Assembly (NCBI RefSeq): GCF_021172065.1
Contig: NZ_CP087880.1
Coordinates: 4,750,583-4,814,582 of the forward strand
DNA: 64,000 bases
Reading direction: 5' to 3'
Origin: Pseudocitrobacter corydidari
GTDB lineage: Bacteria; Pseudomonadota; Gammaproteobacteria; Enterobacterales; Enterobacteriaceae
Part shown: positions 42,821 to 52,323 of the stretch, one piece after another
Position numbering within the stretch: the first letter of the stretch is position 1
Layout: each line of letters opens with the position of its first letter
The notes under the pieces: generated by a model
Database searches by the model: none
The model's input: only the letters and a program-made list of their open reading frames with translations
Told to the model about the DNA's origin: nothing
Position numbers and translations under genes: made by a program

Positions 42821-44050
42821 TTATGCCCAGCGCTTGATGACCAGCGAGGTGTTGATCCCGCCGAAAGCGAAGTTATTGCTTTGCAGATATTCGCAGTCAA
42901 TGTGACGCGCTTCGCCCATGATGTAATCCAGCTTGCCGCAGGCTTCATCAGGTTGCGTCAGGTTAATGGTCGGTGCGAACCAGCCTTCGCGCATCATCTG
43001 TAAGCTCATCCACGCCTCCAGCGCGCCGCAGGCTCCCAGCGTATGGCCGAAATAACTTTTCAGCGAGGAGATCGGCGTGGTCTCACCGAAGATCGCCGCC
43101 GTGGCCTGGCTTTCCGCCAGATCGCCGCGATCGGTTGCCGTACCGTGCGCGGAGATATAGCCAATCTGCTGAGCGCTGACGCCCGCCATCTGCAACGCCT
43201 GCTCCATGCAAATTTGCATCGTATCGCGCTGTGGTTGGGTGATATGCGCGGCATCGCAGTTGGTGGCGAAGCCGACGATTTCGCCGTAGATGGTCGCCCC
43301 ACGCGCCTTCGCGTGTTCCAGTTCTTCCAGAATCAGCGTACCGGCGCCTTCGCCAATCACCAGCCCGTCACGCGTCTGGTCAAACGGCGAGGGCGTCGTT
43401 TTCGGCTGATCGTTGCGCTGGCTGGTGGCGAACAGCGTATCGAAAACGGCGGCTTCCGAGGGGCAGAGTTCTTCTGCGCCGCCCGCGACCATCACGGTTT
43501 GATAACCGTGGCGAATCGCTTCCCAAGCGTAGCCAATCGCCTGGCTACCGGAAGTGCAGGCGCTGGAGGTGGGAATGACCCGCCCGCGCAGGCCAAAGAA
43601 CAGCCCGGTATTCACCGCCGTGGTGTGCGGCATCATCTGCACGTAGGTGGTGCCGGTAATATTATTGGTGTGCTTTTCGGTCAGCATGGTGGCGAATTCG
43701 CTCACCGGGCCGGTGCTGCCGGTCGATGAACCATAGGCGATACCGGTCTGGCCATTGGTCAGCACCGGGTCGTCAATCAGCCCGGCCTGCTCCAGCGCCA
43801 GTTCAGTGGCACGGGTAGAGAGCAGCGACACGCGGCCCATGGCGCGGATGCGCTTGCGGGTGTAATGGGCGGGCAGCGTGAAGTCATCAATGGGCGCGCC
43901 CAGCAGGGTATGCAGGCCAGCGTAGATCTGCCACTCCGGCATATGACGGACGGCGTTTTCATAATTCAGCAGCCCGCGCGAGACGTCCTGCCAGTTTTCG
44001 CCGAAAGCGGTGACGCCGCCCATGCCCGTGATCACGACACGACGTGTCAT
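42821..44050 (-). CDS. apeR: Beta-ketoacyl-ACP synthase ApeR
   Basis: 409 aa FabF-type condensing enzyme. The catalytic Cys is in SSACTSGSQAIG, with the two His in HGTATDRGD and YFGHTLGACGA. In aryl polyene systems ApeR is one of two ketosynthases, probably for initiation. The start overlaps the stop of apeQ as ATGA. Confidence 0.9.
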   Translation of the reverse strand: MTRRVVITGMGGVTAFGENWQDVSRGLLNYENAVRHMPEWQIYAGLHTLLGAPIDDFTLPAHYTRKRIRAMGRVSLLSTRATELALEQAGLIDDPVLTNGQTGIAYGSSTGSTGPVSEFATMLTEKHTNNITGTTYVQMMPHTTAVNTGLFFGLRGRVIPTSSACTSGSQAIGYAWEAIRHGYQTVMVAGGAEELCPSEAAVFDTLFATSQRNDQPKTTPSPFDQTRDGLVIGEGAGTLILEELEHAKARGATIYGEIVGFATNCDAAHITQPQRDTMQICMEQALQMAGVSAQQIGYISAHGTATDRGDLAESQATAAIFGETTPISSLKSYFGHTLGACGALEAWMSLQMMREGWFAPTINLTQPDEACGKLDYIMGEARHIDCEYLQSNNFAFGGINTSLVIKRWA

Positions 44051-44778
44051 AACATGCCTCCGTTGATCGAAATCACCTGCCGGGTGACGTAGCCCGCGAT
44101 GTCCGACATTAAATAACTCGCCAGCCCGGCGACCTCTTCGGCCTGACCCATGCGTTTCATTGGGATCATCGCCATGGCTTCTTTTAGCGCGGCCTCTTCC
44201 ATTGCAACCATTCCGGTGTCAATCAACCCCGGCGCGATACAGTTGACGGTGATTTTGCGCTTCGCGAGTTCCATTGCCAATGCTTTGGTGGCCCCGATGA
44301 TCCCCGCTTTGGCGGCGCTGTAGTTCACTTGCCCGCGGTTACCCATCACGCCGGAAACGGACGACAGCGTGATGATTCGCCCGCCTTTACGCGCGCTAAT
44401 CATGGGCATGATGCAGGGGTGAATCACGTTGTAGAAGCTGTCGAGGTTAGTGTGAATGACCGCATCCCAGTCTTCTTCGCTCAGCGCCGGGAATGCGCCA
44501 TCTCGAGTAATTCCGGCGTTGCTCACCACGCCGTACCACGCGCCGTTTTCGGCCATATCCTCTTCCAGCACCGCTAAGCACTGGGCGCGATCGCCCACAT
44601 CAAAGCGCAGCAATCGCCCTTTGCCGCCAGCCTGCTCAATGGCGGCCAGCGTTTCGCGCGCGCCGGGTTCATCCTGATGATAGTGAACACCAAGGGTAAA
44701 GCCATCAGCGGCCAGTTGAAGGGCAATAGCCCGGCCAATGCCTTTGCTGGCGCCGGTGACCAGAACGGAACGGCTCAT
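44047..44778 (-). CDS. apeQ: 3-ketoacyl-ACP reductase ApeQ (FabG-like)
   Basis: 243 aa SDR with TGASKGIGRA at 8-17, NAG in VVSNAGIT and the catalytic YSAAKAG. It reduces the beta-keto group at each chain-extension cycle. ATGA overlaps on both sides (with apeP and apeR) show strong coupling. Confidence 0.92.
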   Translation of the reverse strand: MSRSVLVTGASKGIGRAIALQLAADGFTLGVHYHQDEPGARETLAAIEQAGGKGRLLRFDVGDRAQCLAVLEEDMAENGAWYGVVSNAGITRDGAFPALSEEDWDAVIHTNLDSFYNVIHPCIMPMISARKGGRIITLSSVSGVMGNRGQVNYSAAKAGIIGATKALAMELAKRKITVNCIAPGLIDTGMVAMEEAALKEAMAMIPMKRMGQAEEVAGLASYLMSDIAGYVTRQVISINGGML

Positions 44779-45251
44779 GCGTTTTCTCCCTGCTGAAACA
44801 GCGACGTTAACTCTTCGGTCGACGGCTGGAATGTGTTGACGCGGCCGGTGGCGGCCACGGTGTTATTAATCATTATTGTGCATTCGAAACTGCCAAAACG
44901 GCTGTCGCGCATCAGCAGGTGGGCGTGAATATCCAGCGTGGCGTGCGCAGGAAAAGAGCCTGCCTCGCACACCAGTTCACGCGCGCCGAGCACCATGCCC
45001 AGCGTCAGCTGTTGCTCGCCATCATCCTGACGATGCCAGCCGGACCAGACGCCGACCGTCTGCGCCATCAGTTCCAGCGCGTACCAGCCGGGCAGGTTGC
45101 CCGACGCATCAAGAAACGGCGCCAGCACGCCCGCAGGATTCACCGACACCTGACACTGAACGTCGTTTTCGCCAACAGCGGAAACCTGTTCAAGCAGTAA
45201 CATCGGCGCGTCGTGCGGCAAATAGTCCGCGGGCGGTAAGTAGTGGCTCAT
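44775..45251 (-). CDS. apeP: 3-hydroxyacyl-ACP dehydratase ApeP
   Basis: 158 aa hotdog-fold dehydratase from ATG 45251. It contains PHDAPMLLLEQV and GNLPGWYALELMAQTVGVW, a FabA/FabZ-related arrangement with the catalytic Glu in YALELMAQ. It acts with ApeI to form the conjugated double bonds. Overlaps apeO by ATGA. Confidence 0.85.
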   Translation of the reverse strand: MSHYLPPADYLPHDAPMLLLEQVSAVGENDVQCQVSVNPAGVLAPFLDASGNLPGWYALELMAQTVGVWSGWHRQDDGEQQLTLGMVLGARELVCEAGSFPAHATLDIHAHLLMRDSRFGSFECTIMINNTVAATGRVNTFQPSTEELTSLFQQGENA

Positions 45252-46402
45252 GAACATCGTCCTAACAAAATACTGGTGTTGTTGCCGCCAAAGGCGAAAG
45301 AGTTGGAAAGAATCACCGGGCGCGCCAGCGGTGCACAGGCGTGAAGCAGGCCGCAGGGCGGCAGTGTGTCATCGACGGGCATTTGGCTGAAGTCCTGCGG
45401 TGGCAGCGGCAGGTTATGCTGCAAAATCAACATGGCAATACCTGCTTCGGTGATGCCCGCCGCGCCTAACGTGTGCCCGGTAAGATGCTTCGTGGAGCTA
45501 CAGGGAACCGTATCACCGAAGATATGATTCACCACCTGCGATTCAATTTTGTCATTCAGCGGCGTGGCGGTGCCGTGCATATTGATGTAGCCCACGTCCT
45601 GCGGCGCGAGCTTCGCTTCTTTCAGCGCCTGAAGAATCGCGCGAATTGCGCCTTCGCCTTCAGGATGCGGAGCCGACATATGCCACGCATCGCTCGATTC
45701 GCCCACGCCCAGCAGCGCGATTGGCTGCGGCTCGCGGGTCAGTAGCATCAGCCCCGCGCCTTCCCCGATGGTAATGCCGCTGCGATCGCGACCAAAAGGC
45801 TGGCAGCGCGAGGCTGAGAGCGACTCCAGGCTGTTGAAGCCGTTGATCGGCATCCGGCTCAAGGTGTCCGCACCGCCAACAATCGCCACATCCGCTAAAC
45901 CCGCTTCAATCAGACGGCGACCGCTAATAATGGCGCGCGCACTGGATGAACAGGCGGTAGAAAGGGTAAATGCCGGGCCATCGAGCGCCAGCCAGTGGCT
46001 GAGAAATCGCGACGGGTCGCCCAGTTCCTGCTGTGCGTAGCGCCACCGGGGATGCTGCTGGCTGACATGTTTATCGCCTTCGTCCAGCCCGGAGGTGCTG
46101 GTGCCCATCACCACGGCAATGCGCTCGCGGCCATAGCGGGCAATCGCGTCATCTACCTGCGGCTGGATCTGTGCCAGCGCTGCCAGCAGGAGCTGATTAT
46201 TGCGGCTGCGATGTTCGGCAAAGGTGTCCGGAATATCGGGCAGTCCCGCCTCTACGCCGCCAAAAACGGCATCTGAATTGCCCTGCAACCAGCCCGCACG
46301 GGCACGCATTCCCGGCGCGATGCCGCGCGTCAGGTTCGCGGCGACCTCAGGCACGTTGTTACCCAGCGCGTTAATCATGCCCACGGCAGAGATAAAAATC
46401 AT
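45248..46402 (-). CDS. apeO: Beta-ketoacyl-ACP synthase ApeO
   Basis: 384 aa starting MIFISAVGMINALGNN. The catalytic Cys is in LSTACSSSARAI; HGTATPLND and HLTGHTLGAAG carry the two His. In characterised aryl polyene systems ApeO pairs with the chain-length factor ApeC for elongation. I chose ATG 46402; ATG 46411 and the TTG 46456 frame also exist but overlap apeN further. Confidence 0.9.
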   Translation of the reverse strand: MIFISAVGMINALGNNVPEVAANLTRGIAPGMRARAGWLQGNSDAVFGGVEAGLPDIPDTFAEHRSRNNQLLLAALAQIQPQVDDAIARYGRERIAVVMGTSTSGLDEGDKHVSQQHPRWRYAQQELGDPSRFLSHWLALDGPAFTLSTACSSSARAIISGRRLIEAGLADVAIVGGADTLSRMPINGFNSLESLSASRCQPFGRDRSGITIGEGAGLMLLTREPQPIALLGVGESSDAWHMSAPHPEGEGAIRAILQALKEAKLAPQDVGYINMHGTATPLNDKIESQVVNHIFGDTVPCSSTKHLTGHTLGAAGITEAGIAMLILQHNLPLPPQDFSQMPVDDTLPPCGLLHACAPLARPVILSNSFAFGGNNTSILLGRCS

Positions 46403-46403
46403 A

Positions 46404-46982
46404 TCAGTCATCCAGGTATTGAATGGTGATGTGGTATTTGAAGGCGTGCTGCTCAATACTGACCGGCTCGCGTTTGCCTTTGCGCGTCAGGTAGGTTATT
46501 TCGGTTACCGTTTCGCCACGGGCGTTACGCAGTGCGCGCTTGTCGCCCGCATCGGTGAGCGTCCAGCCTTTCGGCAACTGCGGCTGCCACGCGCTAATCG
46601 GCAGATAGCTGAGCATCACATCAGCCAGTACCTGGCTTGCGGGCGGCAATTGCGGTACGACGATGTTTTGTTCGGTGCGCAGGCCTTTTTCATCATAGGT
46701 CAGCAGGAACAGACGTATCCCCAGCGACGATAGCCCGGCGAGCGTGATTTTGTGTTCATCGGCATCCAGCATCACCATTAATGATTGGGTTTTGCCGTTG
46801 AAGGTGCCGGTCAAAAGCTGCTGCGACGTAAAGGCGGGCGTCATGCCTGGCGCAGGCAGCGTTATGCGCGCGCCCGGTTGCAGCCAGGCGGTGGGGCGAG
46901 TGCCATCATGATCGTGGCTACAGCCCGTAAGCAGCAGCGCGGTTGCCAGCGCAAGGGCGCGCCAGGCGTTGCGTATCATCAT
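46404..46982 (-). CDS. apeN: Lipoprotein ApeN (DUF3261)
   Basis: 192 aa with a lipoprotein signal (ALALATALLLTGC, lipidated Cys about 21). The remainder has the DUF3261 pattern, including MLDADEHKITLAGLSSLGIRLFLLTYDE. It is an envelope component probably used to place or export the aryl polyene lipid. Overlaps apeM by 4 nt. Confidence 0.85.
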   Translation of the reverse strand: MMIRNAWRALALATALLLTGCSHDHDGTRPTAWLQPGARITLPAPGMTPAFTSQQLLTGTFNGKTQSLMVMLDADEHKITLAGLSSLGIRLFLLTYDEKGLRTEQNIVVPQLPPASQVLADVMLSYLPISAWQPQLPKGWTLTDAGDKRALRNARGETVTEITYLTRKGKREPVSIEQHAFKYHITIQYLDD

Positions 46983-49300
46983 CGTTTTTCTCTTTTTTTC
47001 GTTGGCATCGCCAGCGGCGACAGTAGCCAGGCAGTGAAGATACCGGAAACAAGGACAATCCCAAAACTGCTTATGGCCTGGGTACTGCTGAAGACCAGCA
47101 TGCCCAGCGTCAACAAGGTGGTCATCATCGCAAGCGTAATGGCGAGCAGCGAGGTCAGCGGCGTACCGCGGGGGTTGCTGAAGAACAGGGTGTAGTTAAT
47201 GCCGATACCCAATACCAGCACCAGCGCCAGCAGTGAGAAGAGGTTGACGCTGTGCCCGCTAAAGGCGAGCGCCGCCAGCCCGCAGCCCAACGAGAGCAAT
47301 GAAGGAAGCAAACTGATTAACCCCTTGCGCCAGCCCGTTCGTACGACGGCGCCAATCGCGATAGCCGCCAGCGCCACGCCGAGCAGCACCGTTAATACGG
47401 TGCGGTACAGCGCGAACAGCGCATCGAAACTCTGTTTTCTGTCAACCCAGGCGACGCCGGTGTGCTGTTCCGCCAGCGCCTTTAACGCCGCGCTATCTTT
47501 CACGCCGTCCACGGGAATGAGCACGCCGCTGACGCCGCGCGGTAGCGTCAACCACATCAAGCGCCAGCCTTCGCTGACGGGGCTTGCCAGCCAGTCGGCC
47601 ACGTTCACCGGCATCGCGCGAAGATCGGGTTTCACGTCATGCAGCCCCGCCTGTTGCAGTGCCTGGCCGATTGCGGGCGTGGCGTGATTAAGTAGCGCCA
47701 AATCCTGCGCCTGACGCGCCTGTGAATTGAGCGGAATCGTGCGATAACGGGCGAGTAAGCCTTGCTGGCGAGCGGTATCCAGATGCGCGGTAAATGCCTC
47801 CATGCGCGTCAGCGTTTGCTCTGGCGAGTCGCCGTAGACCACAAACCATTTCTGATCGACGTTCTGCCCGGTGAGCTGTGTGATCTGCTTTTCCTGTTCC
47901 AGAAGATGCGACGGCAGCGCCTGCAACTGGGCGATATCATCGTTAACCTGAAGCGTGGAAAGGCCGATCAGCGAAACCACGGCCAGCGCGGCGGGCAGGC
48001 CGTAAATCAGGGCGTTATTGCGTCGCCACAGGGCGAGCCAGCGCAGCAGCAGGCCGAGCATCGGTACCGGGCGCACCGGCAGCCCGCGACACAGCCACGG
48101 ATGCCAGAACACGACCGTCAGGCAGGACGCGCTCAGCCCTACGGCGGCAAAGATAGCCATCTGGCGTATGCCGGGGAAGGGGGCGAGCATCATAATCAGA
48201 TAGGCGACAACCGTGGTCAGCAGCGCCAGCAACAGCGCGTTACGCACTTTATTGAGACTTTGCCACGGCGAGTTTTCCGCGCCGTGCACCATCCGTTCGG
48301 TCAGATAATAGAGCGTGTAGTCGGCAGAAATGCCGATGATGCTCATGCTCATCACCAGCGTCATCAGGTGCAGTTCGCCAAACAGCAGCAGCGTCACCGT
48401 GGTACCCGCCAGTGCGCCAATGCCGATGGAGAGCAGGCTCAACAGCAGCGGGCGCAGCGAGCGGAATACCAGCACAATCAGTAGCAGCACGCCGAATACC
48501 GTTGCCGCGCCGAGCGTCGAGATATCGCGTTTCGCCTGCTGGCTGGCGTAATCGCTGTACAGCACGGTGCCGCGCGATAACACCTGCGCCTGCGGGAAGC
48601 GCGTTTTAAGCCGGGCTTCGGCGGCGGTCAGTTCCTGCACCAGTTGATGGGTTTGCTGCATATCAAACGCGTCGCTTTGCAGCTCCCCGTGCAGCAGATA
48701 CCAGTAGTTACCGTCTTGATCCTGCGTTGCCAGCCAGCCATCCATCAGGCGTAAGCGCTGGCTGCTTTGCATTAACGCCAGTTGCGAACCGCGCGTCAGC
48801 ATAAAGGGATCGTTTTGCAGTTCTTTGCCGCTGACGCCGGAGAAGGCGGAGTAGAGCTGCGAGAGAACCCACTGCGCCTGCGCCTCGCCGCCGTTTTGCA
48901 GGCGATCGCGGGTGGCGCTGTCGACCATGCCGTTACGATGCTGCCAGTAAAACGCGCCCCATTCCTGCTGGCTTTTGGCATCCATCGGGCCCTTCACCTG
49001 CGCCAGCGCCGGGGTGCTTTTCAGTTGATCGAACCACGCCTGCGCGACGTGGGGATCGGGCGTTTTACCAGGGCTGACCAGCCACATCATTTGTTTATCA
49101 AGGCGCGAGATAAAACCGTCGTTCAGCGCGGGTGGAATATCGCCCAGCGCCTGCTTTGGTAACATCGCCAGCACGCTGCTGTTCATCCTCGCACCGGGTA
49201 ATAGCGCCAGCAGCGTACCCAGCAGGATCAGGCAAAAAACAGCCCAGATGAGCGCCGGGCGGCGGGCGTTATTGGGCGCTAAAACGTTGTTGTTCGTCAT
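46979..49300 (-). CDS. apeM: RND/MMPL-type exporter ApeM
   Basis: 773 aa with two sets of transmembrane helices and two periplasmic domains, typical of RND/MMPL lipid exporters. Helix 1 is PALIWAVFCLILLGTLLALLPG; later clusters are VFGVLLLIVLVFRSLRPLLLSLLSIG and MTLVMSMSIIGISADYTLYYL. It probably moves the aryl polyene lipid across the inner membrane. Overlaps apeL by 32 nt. Confidence 0.9.
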   Translation of the reverse strand: MTNNNVLAPNNARRPALIWAVFCLILLGTLLALLPGARMNSSVLAMLPKQALGDIPPALNDGFISRLDKQMMWLVSPGKTPDPHVAQAWFDQLKSTPALAQVKGPMDAKSQQEWGAFYWQHRNGMVDSATRDRLQNGGEAQAQWVLSQLYSAFSGVSGKELQNDPFMLTRGSQLALMQSSQRLRLMDGWLATQDQDGNYWYLLHGELQSDAFDMQQTHQLVQELTAAEARLKTRFPQAQVLSRGTVLYSDYASQQAKRDISTLGAATVFGVLLLIVLVFRSLRPLLLSLLSIGIGALAGTTVTLLLFGELHLMTLVMSMSIIGISADYTLYYLTERMVHGAENSPWQSLNKVRNALLLALLTTVVAYLIMMLAPFPGIRQMAIFAAVGLSASCLTVVFWHPWLCRGLPVRPVPMLGLLLRWLALWRRNNALIYGLPAALAVVSLIGLSTLQVNDDIAQLQALPSHLLEQEKQITQLTGQNVDQKWFVVYGDSPEQTLTRMEAFTAHLDTARQQGLLARYRTIPLNSQARQAQDLALLNHATPAIGQALQQAGLHDVKPDLRAMPVNVADWLASPVSEGWRLMWLTLPRGVSGVLIPVDGVKDSAALKALAEQHTGVAWVDRKQSFDALFALYRTVLTVLLGVALAAIAIGAVVRTGWRKGLISLLPSLLSLGCGLAALAFSGHSVNLFSLLALVLVLGIGINYTLFFSNPRGTPLTSLLAITLAMMTTLLTLGMLVFSSTQAISSFGIVLVSGIFTAWLLSPLAMPTKKREKR

Positions 49301-49874
49301 GGGTCAGGGTGGCTGGCGTCAGGCGGTGTTGTGAGAGGGCGATATCGGTGCGGTCGCCCTGCTGATCGTTCAACTGGATAGTTTCGAGGAACTGCTGCCC
49401 GCTCAGGTCGATAGAGGCAAAAATTTTATCCAGCGGTGAGGTGATGGGCGTCAGGCGCAGCGCCCAGCGGTTGTCGCCTTTGTCCTGAAGGCTGATGCGG
49501 AAATTTTGTTCCAGCACACGGCGGTCGGCCTGGAATAAGGCGCGCAGCAGATGATTAAGCTGGAACATCTGCGGGTTATTGTCGGCGGTGATCACCTGCG
49601 GCGGCTGGCCGTTCACCTGCTGCACCATGCGGGTATCGGTAAGCATCATTTGCATCGGGAACGGCGTTTTCTGATCCCACAGTAGCCCGTTATCACGGGC
49701 AATCAGCATCTCGCCCTGAGAACGCAGCGGCTGCGGCATCGTTTTAATGGTGCGGGTTTGCTCAAAGTGGGCGCGCACAATTGGCTGTTCGGTAAAGCGC
49801 TGTTGCAGATCATCCAGCGTCACGGCGTGTACCCATGGCGCAAGCAGCAGGCAAATAAGGGGCAGGAATTTCAT
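49269..49874 (-). CDS. apeL: LolA-like periplasmic carrier ApeL
   Basis: 201 aa with signal peptide MKFLPLICLLLAPWVHA. The LolA-like fold is suggested by FEQTRTIKTMPQPLRSQGEM and the following WDQKTPFPMQ. It may carry the hydrophobic product across the periplasm. ATGA overlap with apeK. Confidence 0.88.
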   Translation of the reverse strand: MKFLPLICLLLAPWVHAVTLDDLQQRFTEQPIVRAHFEQTRTIKTMPQPLRSQGEMLIARDNGLLWDQKTPFPMQMMLTDTRMVQQVNGQPPQVITADNNPQMFQLNHLLRALFQADRRVLEQNFRISLQDKGDNRWALRLTPITSPLDKIFASIDLSGQQFLETIQLNDQQGDRTDIALSQHRLTPATLTHDEQQRFSAQ

Positions 49875-50293
49875 GGCTCGACTCCCATACGTTCAAAGAG
49901 AATTGCCGGGCTGACAAAGCACATCTCTTTGCTGGCTTCCTCAACCGCCACCTGGATGGTGTAGCCGGTGGTGGTGCGTTTGCCGCTTTCGGCGTCGAAA
50001 ATCTGGTAGGCAATGCGCAGTCGGTTTTCGTACTCTTCCAGATGTGCCCGCACGCGGATACGCTGTTCGAAGGTCAGGGCATCGCGATATTTGACGCGCG
50101 TATCCACCACCGGCCAGACATAGCCGGACGCTTTCATCTGGCGATAGCCGTAGTCGAACTGGTTAAGCAGCGCTTCGCGGGCGATTTCGAAATAGCGGAA
50201 ATAGTTGCCGTGCCACACCACGCCCATCGCATCGACGTCATGAAACGGGATAGTGAGTTCAACCTCAGTGGTAAAGCGGGGAACGTTAAGCAC
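49871..50293 (-). CDS. apeK: Thioesterase ApeK
   Basis: 140 aa 4HBT hotdog thioesterase. The catalytic motif FHDVDAMGVVWHGNYFRYFE is complete (Asp and His at about 18-28). It probably releases or proofreads ACP- or CoA-bound chains. Confidence 0.92.
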   Translation of the reverse strand: MLNVPRFTTEVELTIPFHDVDAMGVVWHGNYFRYFEIAREALLNQFDYGYRQMKASGYVWPVVDTRVKYRDALTFEQRIRVRAHLEEYENRLRIAYQIFDAESGKRTTTGYTIQVAVEEASKEMCFVSPAILFERMGVEP

Positions 50294-50296
50294 CCT

Positions 50297-51973
50297 TTAC
50301 TCCTTATTGGCCGCGTCGGGCAGCCGCCAGAAATCAAAAAAGTTAAACCAGTCCAGCGGCGCCAGAAGCGCGTAATGCTCCAGCCGCTGCGCATAGCGGT
50401 CTACCGCCTGCTGAAGCGCCGCCTGGCGCTCTGCGCGCGGCAGCAGCAGCGGGTCGGCGAACGGTTCGCAATGAATGTGTAATTGGCCCTGCTGTTTCAG
50501 GGCGAAAATCAGTAGGGTCGGGCAGCGCAGCAGTGCGGCGAGAATAAACGGCCCCTGCGGGAACGGCGCGGGCTGGCCCATAAAACGGCTCCAGATAACG
50601 CGCCAGTCGCCGCCGCGCTGACGGTTAACGGCGATGCGATCGCCGACGATCGCCACCCATTCGCCGCGATCCAGTTTCTCTTTCAGCAGCATGGCGGTAT
50701 CCGGGCCAATATCGGTAACCGGCATCAGGTTCATCCCGGCCTGCGGCGCCATTTCCTGCATGATTTGTTTGAATCGCTGGGCGTTTTCACTGAACACCAG
50801 CGCGTTGATCACCCGGCCTTCTTCGCGTTGCGCCAGCGCCCGACAGGCTTCTACATCGCCAAGATGCGAGGCCAGCAGCAGCTTGCCGCGTGGTTCATGC
50901 ATCGCCAGCGCCGCTTCCGCGCCGGGGGCAAACACCACCTCATGACCGAAACGCAGTTCCCCGCGCCAACTGGCGACTTTATCGAGCATCGCCTCGCCAA
51001 AGCGCAGAAAGTGGCGATAGCTGCTCAGCGGCTTCGCGTTCGGCTGCTGTTGATGTACACGCGCGAGCCACTGCTGCGAGGCGCGTCGTTCCGTTGCGGC
51101 AATCAGCCAGTACAGTGCCACCACCGGTTTTAGCAGCAGCGAAAATGCGCCACGCCCCAGCAGTTGCCAGACGCGCAGCATCAGGCGCATGCCCCATAAT
51201 CCTTTCACCTCTTTTTGCTCTGCCCAGTGGACATTGCGACGGCGAAACAGCAGCGACGGAATACGCGGCAGCATGCCGAAGAAAAGGCGGGTGTGCATCC
51301 ACGAGATGCGCACGTTGTCTTTCAACGCATCGAAATGAGAAAGGCCATCCTGCGGGTAGGTGACGCGCGTTGGCAGAAAATAGCTGCGATGGCCCTGCCA
51401 GTAGAGGCGCACTATCACTTCGGTGTCGAAATCCATTCGCTTGCCGAGCGGCACACGCTGCGCCAGCTGTAGCGTTGGCATAACCGGATAAACGCGAAAG
51501 CCGCACATGCTGTCTTTAAGCTGCAATGACAGGGTTTCAATCCATACCCAGACGTGGGTTATCCAGCGGCCATACAGGCGTGAGCGGGGGATGGAGTCAT
51601 CGTAAATCGGCTGGCCGGAAATCAGCGCCTCGGGATGTTGCTGCGAAAGTGCGAGCAACGCCGGGATATCTTCAATCGCGTGCTGCCCGTCGGCATCGAC
51701 CTGCACCGCATGGCTGAAACCCGCGCGCGCCGCCTCTTCCAGCCCGCGGATCACCGCCGCGCCTTTCCCCGCATTGTGCGCCTGGCGAATGAGCGTGACG
51801 CTGGGGTGATTCTCGGCAAGCGTGCGTAATTCGCGCCGGGTCGCGTCGTCGCTGCCATCGTCGACGATGATAATGGGCAGGGCAAACGGCGCAAGACGCG
51901 CCAGCACCCGCGCCATCATCGCGCCGTGGTTGTAGCAGGGGATCACCACGCAGGGCGTGAAAGTTAGCGGCAT
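50297..51973 (-). CDS. apeJ: Glycosyltransferase-acyltransferase fusion ApeJ
   Basis: 558 aa in two parts. Residues 1-240 are a GT-A family 2 glycosyltransferase (CVVIPCYNHGAM, IIIVDDGSDDATRREL, VQVDADGQH with the DxD metal site). Residues about 300-558 are a LpxL/HtrB-like acyltransferase (LLASHLGDVEACRAL). It likely attaches a sugar and an acyl chain to the anchor of the aryl polyene. Overlaps apeI by 10 nt. Confidence 0.9.
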   Translation of the reverse strand: MPLTFTPCVVIPCYNHGAMMARVLARLAPFALPIIIVDDGSDDATRRELRTLAENHPSVTLIRQAHNAGKGAAVIRGLEEAARAGFSHAVQVDADGQHAIEDIPALLALSQQHPEALISGQPIYDDSIPRSRLYGRWITHVWVWIETLSLQLKDSMCGFRVYPVMPTLQLAQRVPLGKRMDFDTEVIVRLYWQGHRSYFLPTRVTYPQDGLSHFDALKDNVRISWMHTRLFFGMLPRIPSLLFRRRNVHWAEQKEVKGLWGMRLMLRVWQLLGRGAFSLLLKPVVALYWLIAATERRASQQWLARVHQQQPNAKPLSSYRHFLRFGEAMLDKVASWRGELRFGHEVVFAPGAEAALAMHEPRGKLLLASHLGDVEACRALAQREEGRVINALVFSENAQRFKQIMQEMAPQAGMNLMPVTDIGPDTAMLLKEKLDRGEWVAIVGDRIAVNRQRGGDWRVIWSRFMGQPAPFPQGPFILAALLRCPTLLIFALKQQGQLHIHCEPFADPLLLPRAERQAALQQAVDRYAQRLEHYALLAPLDWFNFFDFWRLPDAANKE

Positions 51974-52323
51974 AAACGGATTTTCCCGCTGCTGGTGGTG
52001 TGGCGTGTGTCGCCGTCGTGGCGCTGGTAGCGGAAGGCGAGCACCTGACGCGCCTCCAGCCAGGTCAGCGTTAAGGTGACCCGGTTTTCCGGTAACAGCG
52101 GGGCCTGGAATTTGACGTTCTGAATACTGTGAAAACGATAATCAGGCGTCAGTAATCGGCTGGCATAATGCATGACCCACTCCAGCTGTGCCACACCCGG
52201 CAATAGCGGCTGGACGGCAAAGTGGCCTTTAAACCAGAACAGCGTGGCGGGCAGATGCAGGACAATCTCCGCCTCGCCCGCGCCCGTATGCTGGCAGGAA
52301 ATTTCATCGGGCGTCATGGTCAT
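51964..52323 (-). CDS. apeI: 3-hydroxyacyl-ACP dehydratase ApeI
   Basis: About 119 aa hotdog dehydratase of the FabZ type. GHFAVQPLLPGVAQLEW carries the catalytic His and Glu. Several starts are possible (52323, 52317, longer frame to 52347). All overlap the apeH stop at 52304, so the genes are coupled. Confidence 0.87.
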   Translation of the reverse strand: MTMTPDEISCQHTGAGEAEIVLHLPATLFWFKGHFAVQPLLPGVAQLEWVMHYASRLLTPDYRFHSIQNVKFQAPLLPENRVTLTLTWLEARQVLAFRYQRHDGDTRHTTSSGKIRLCR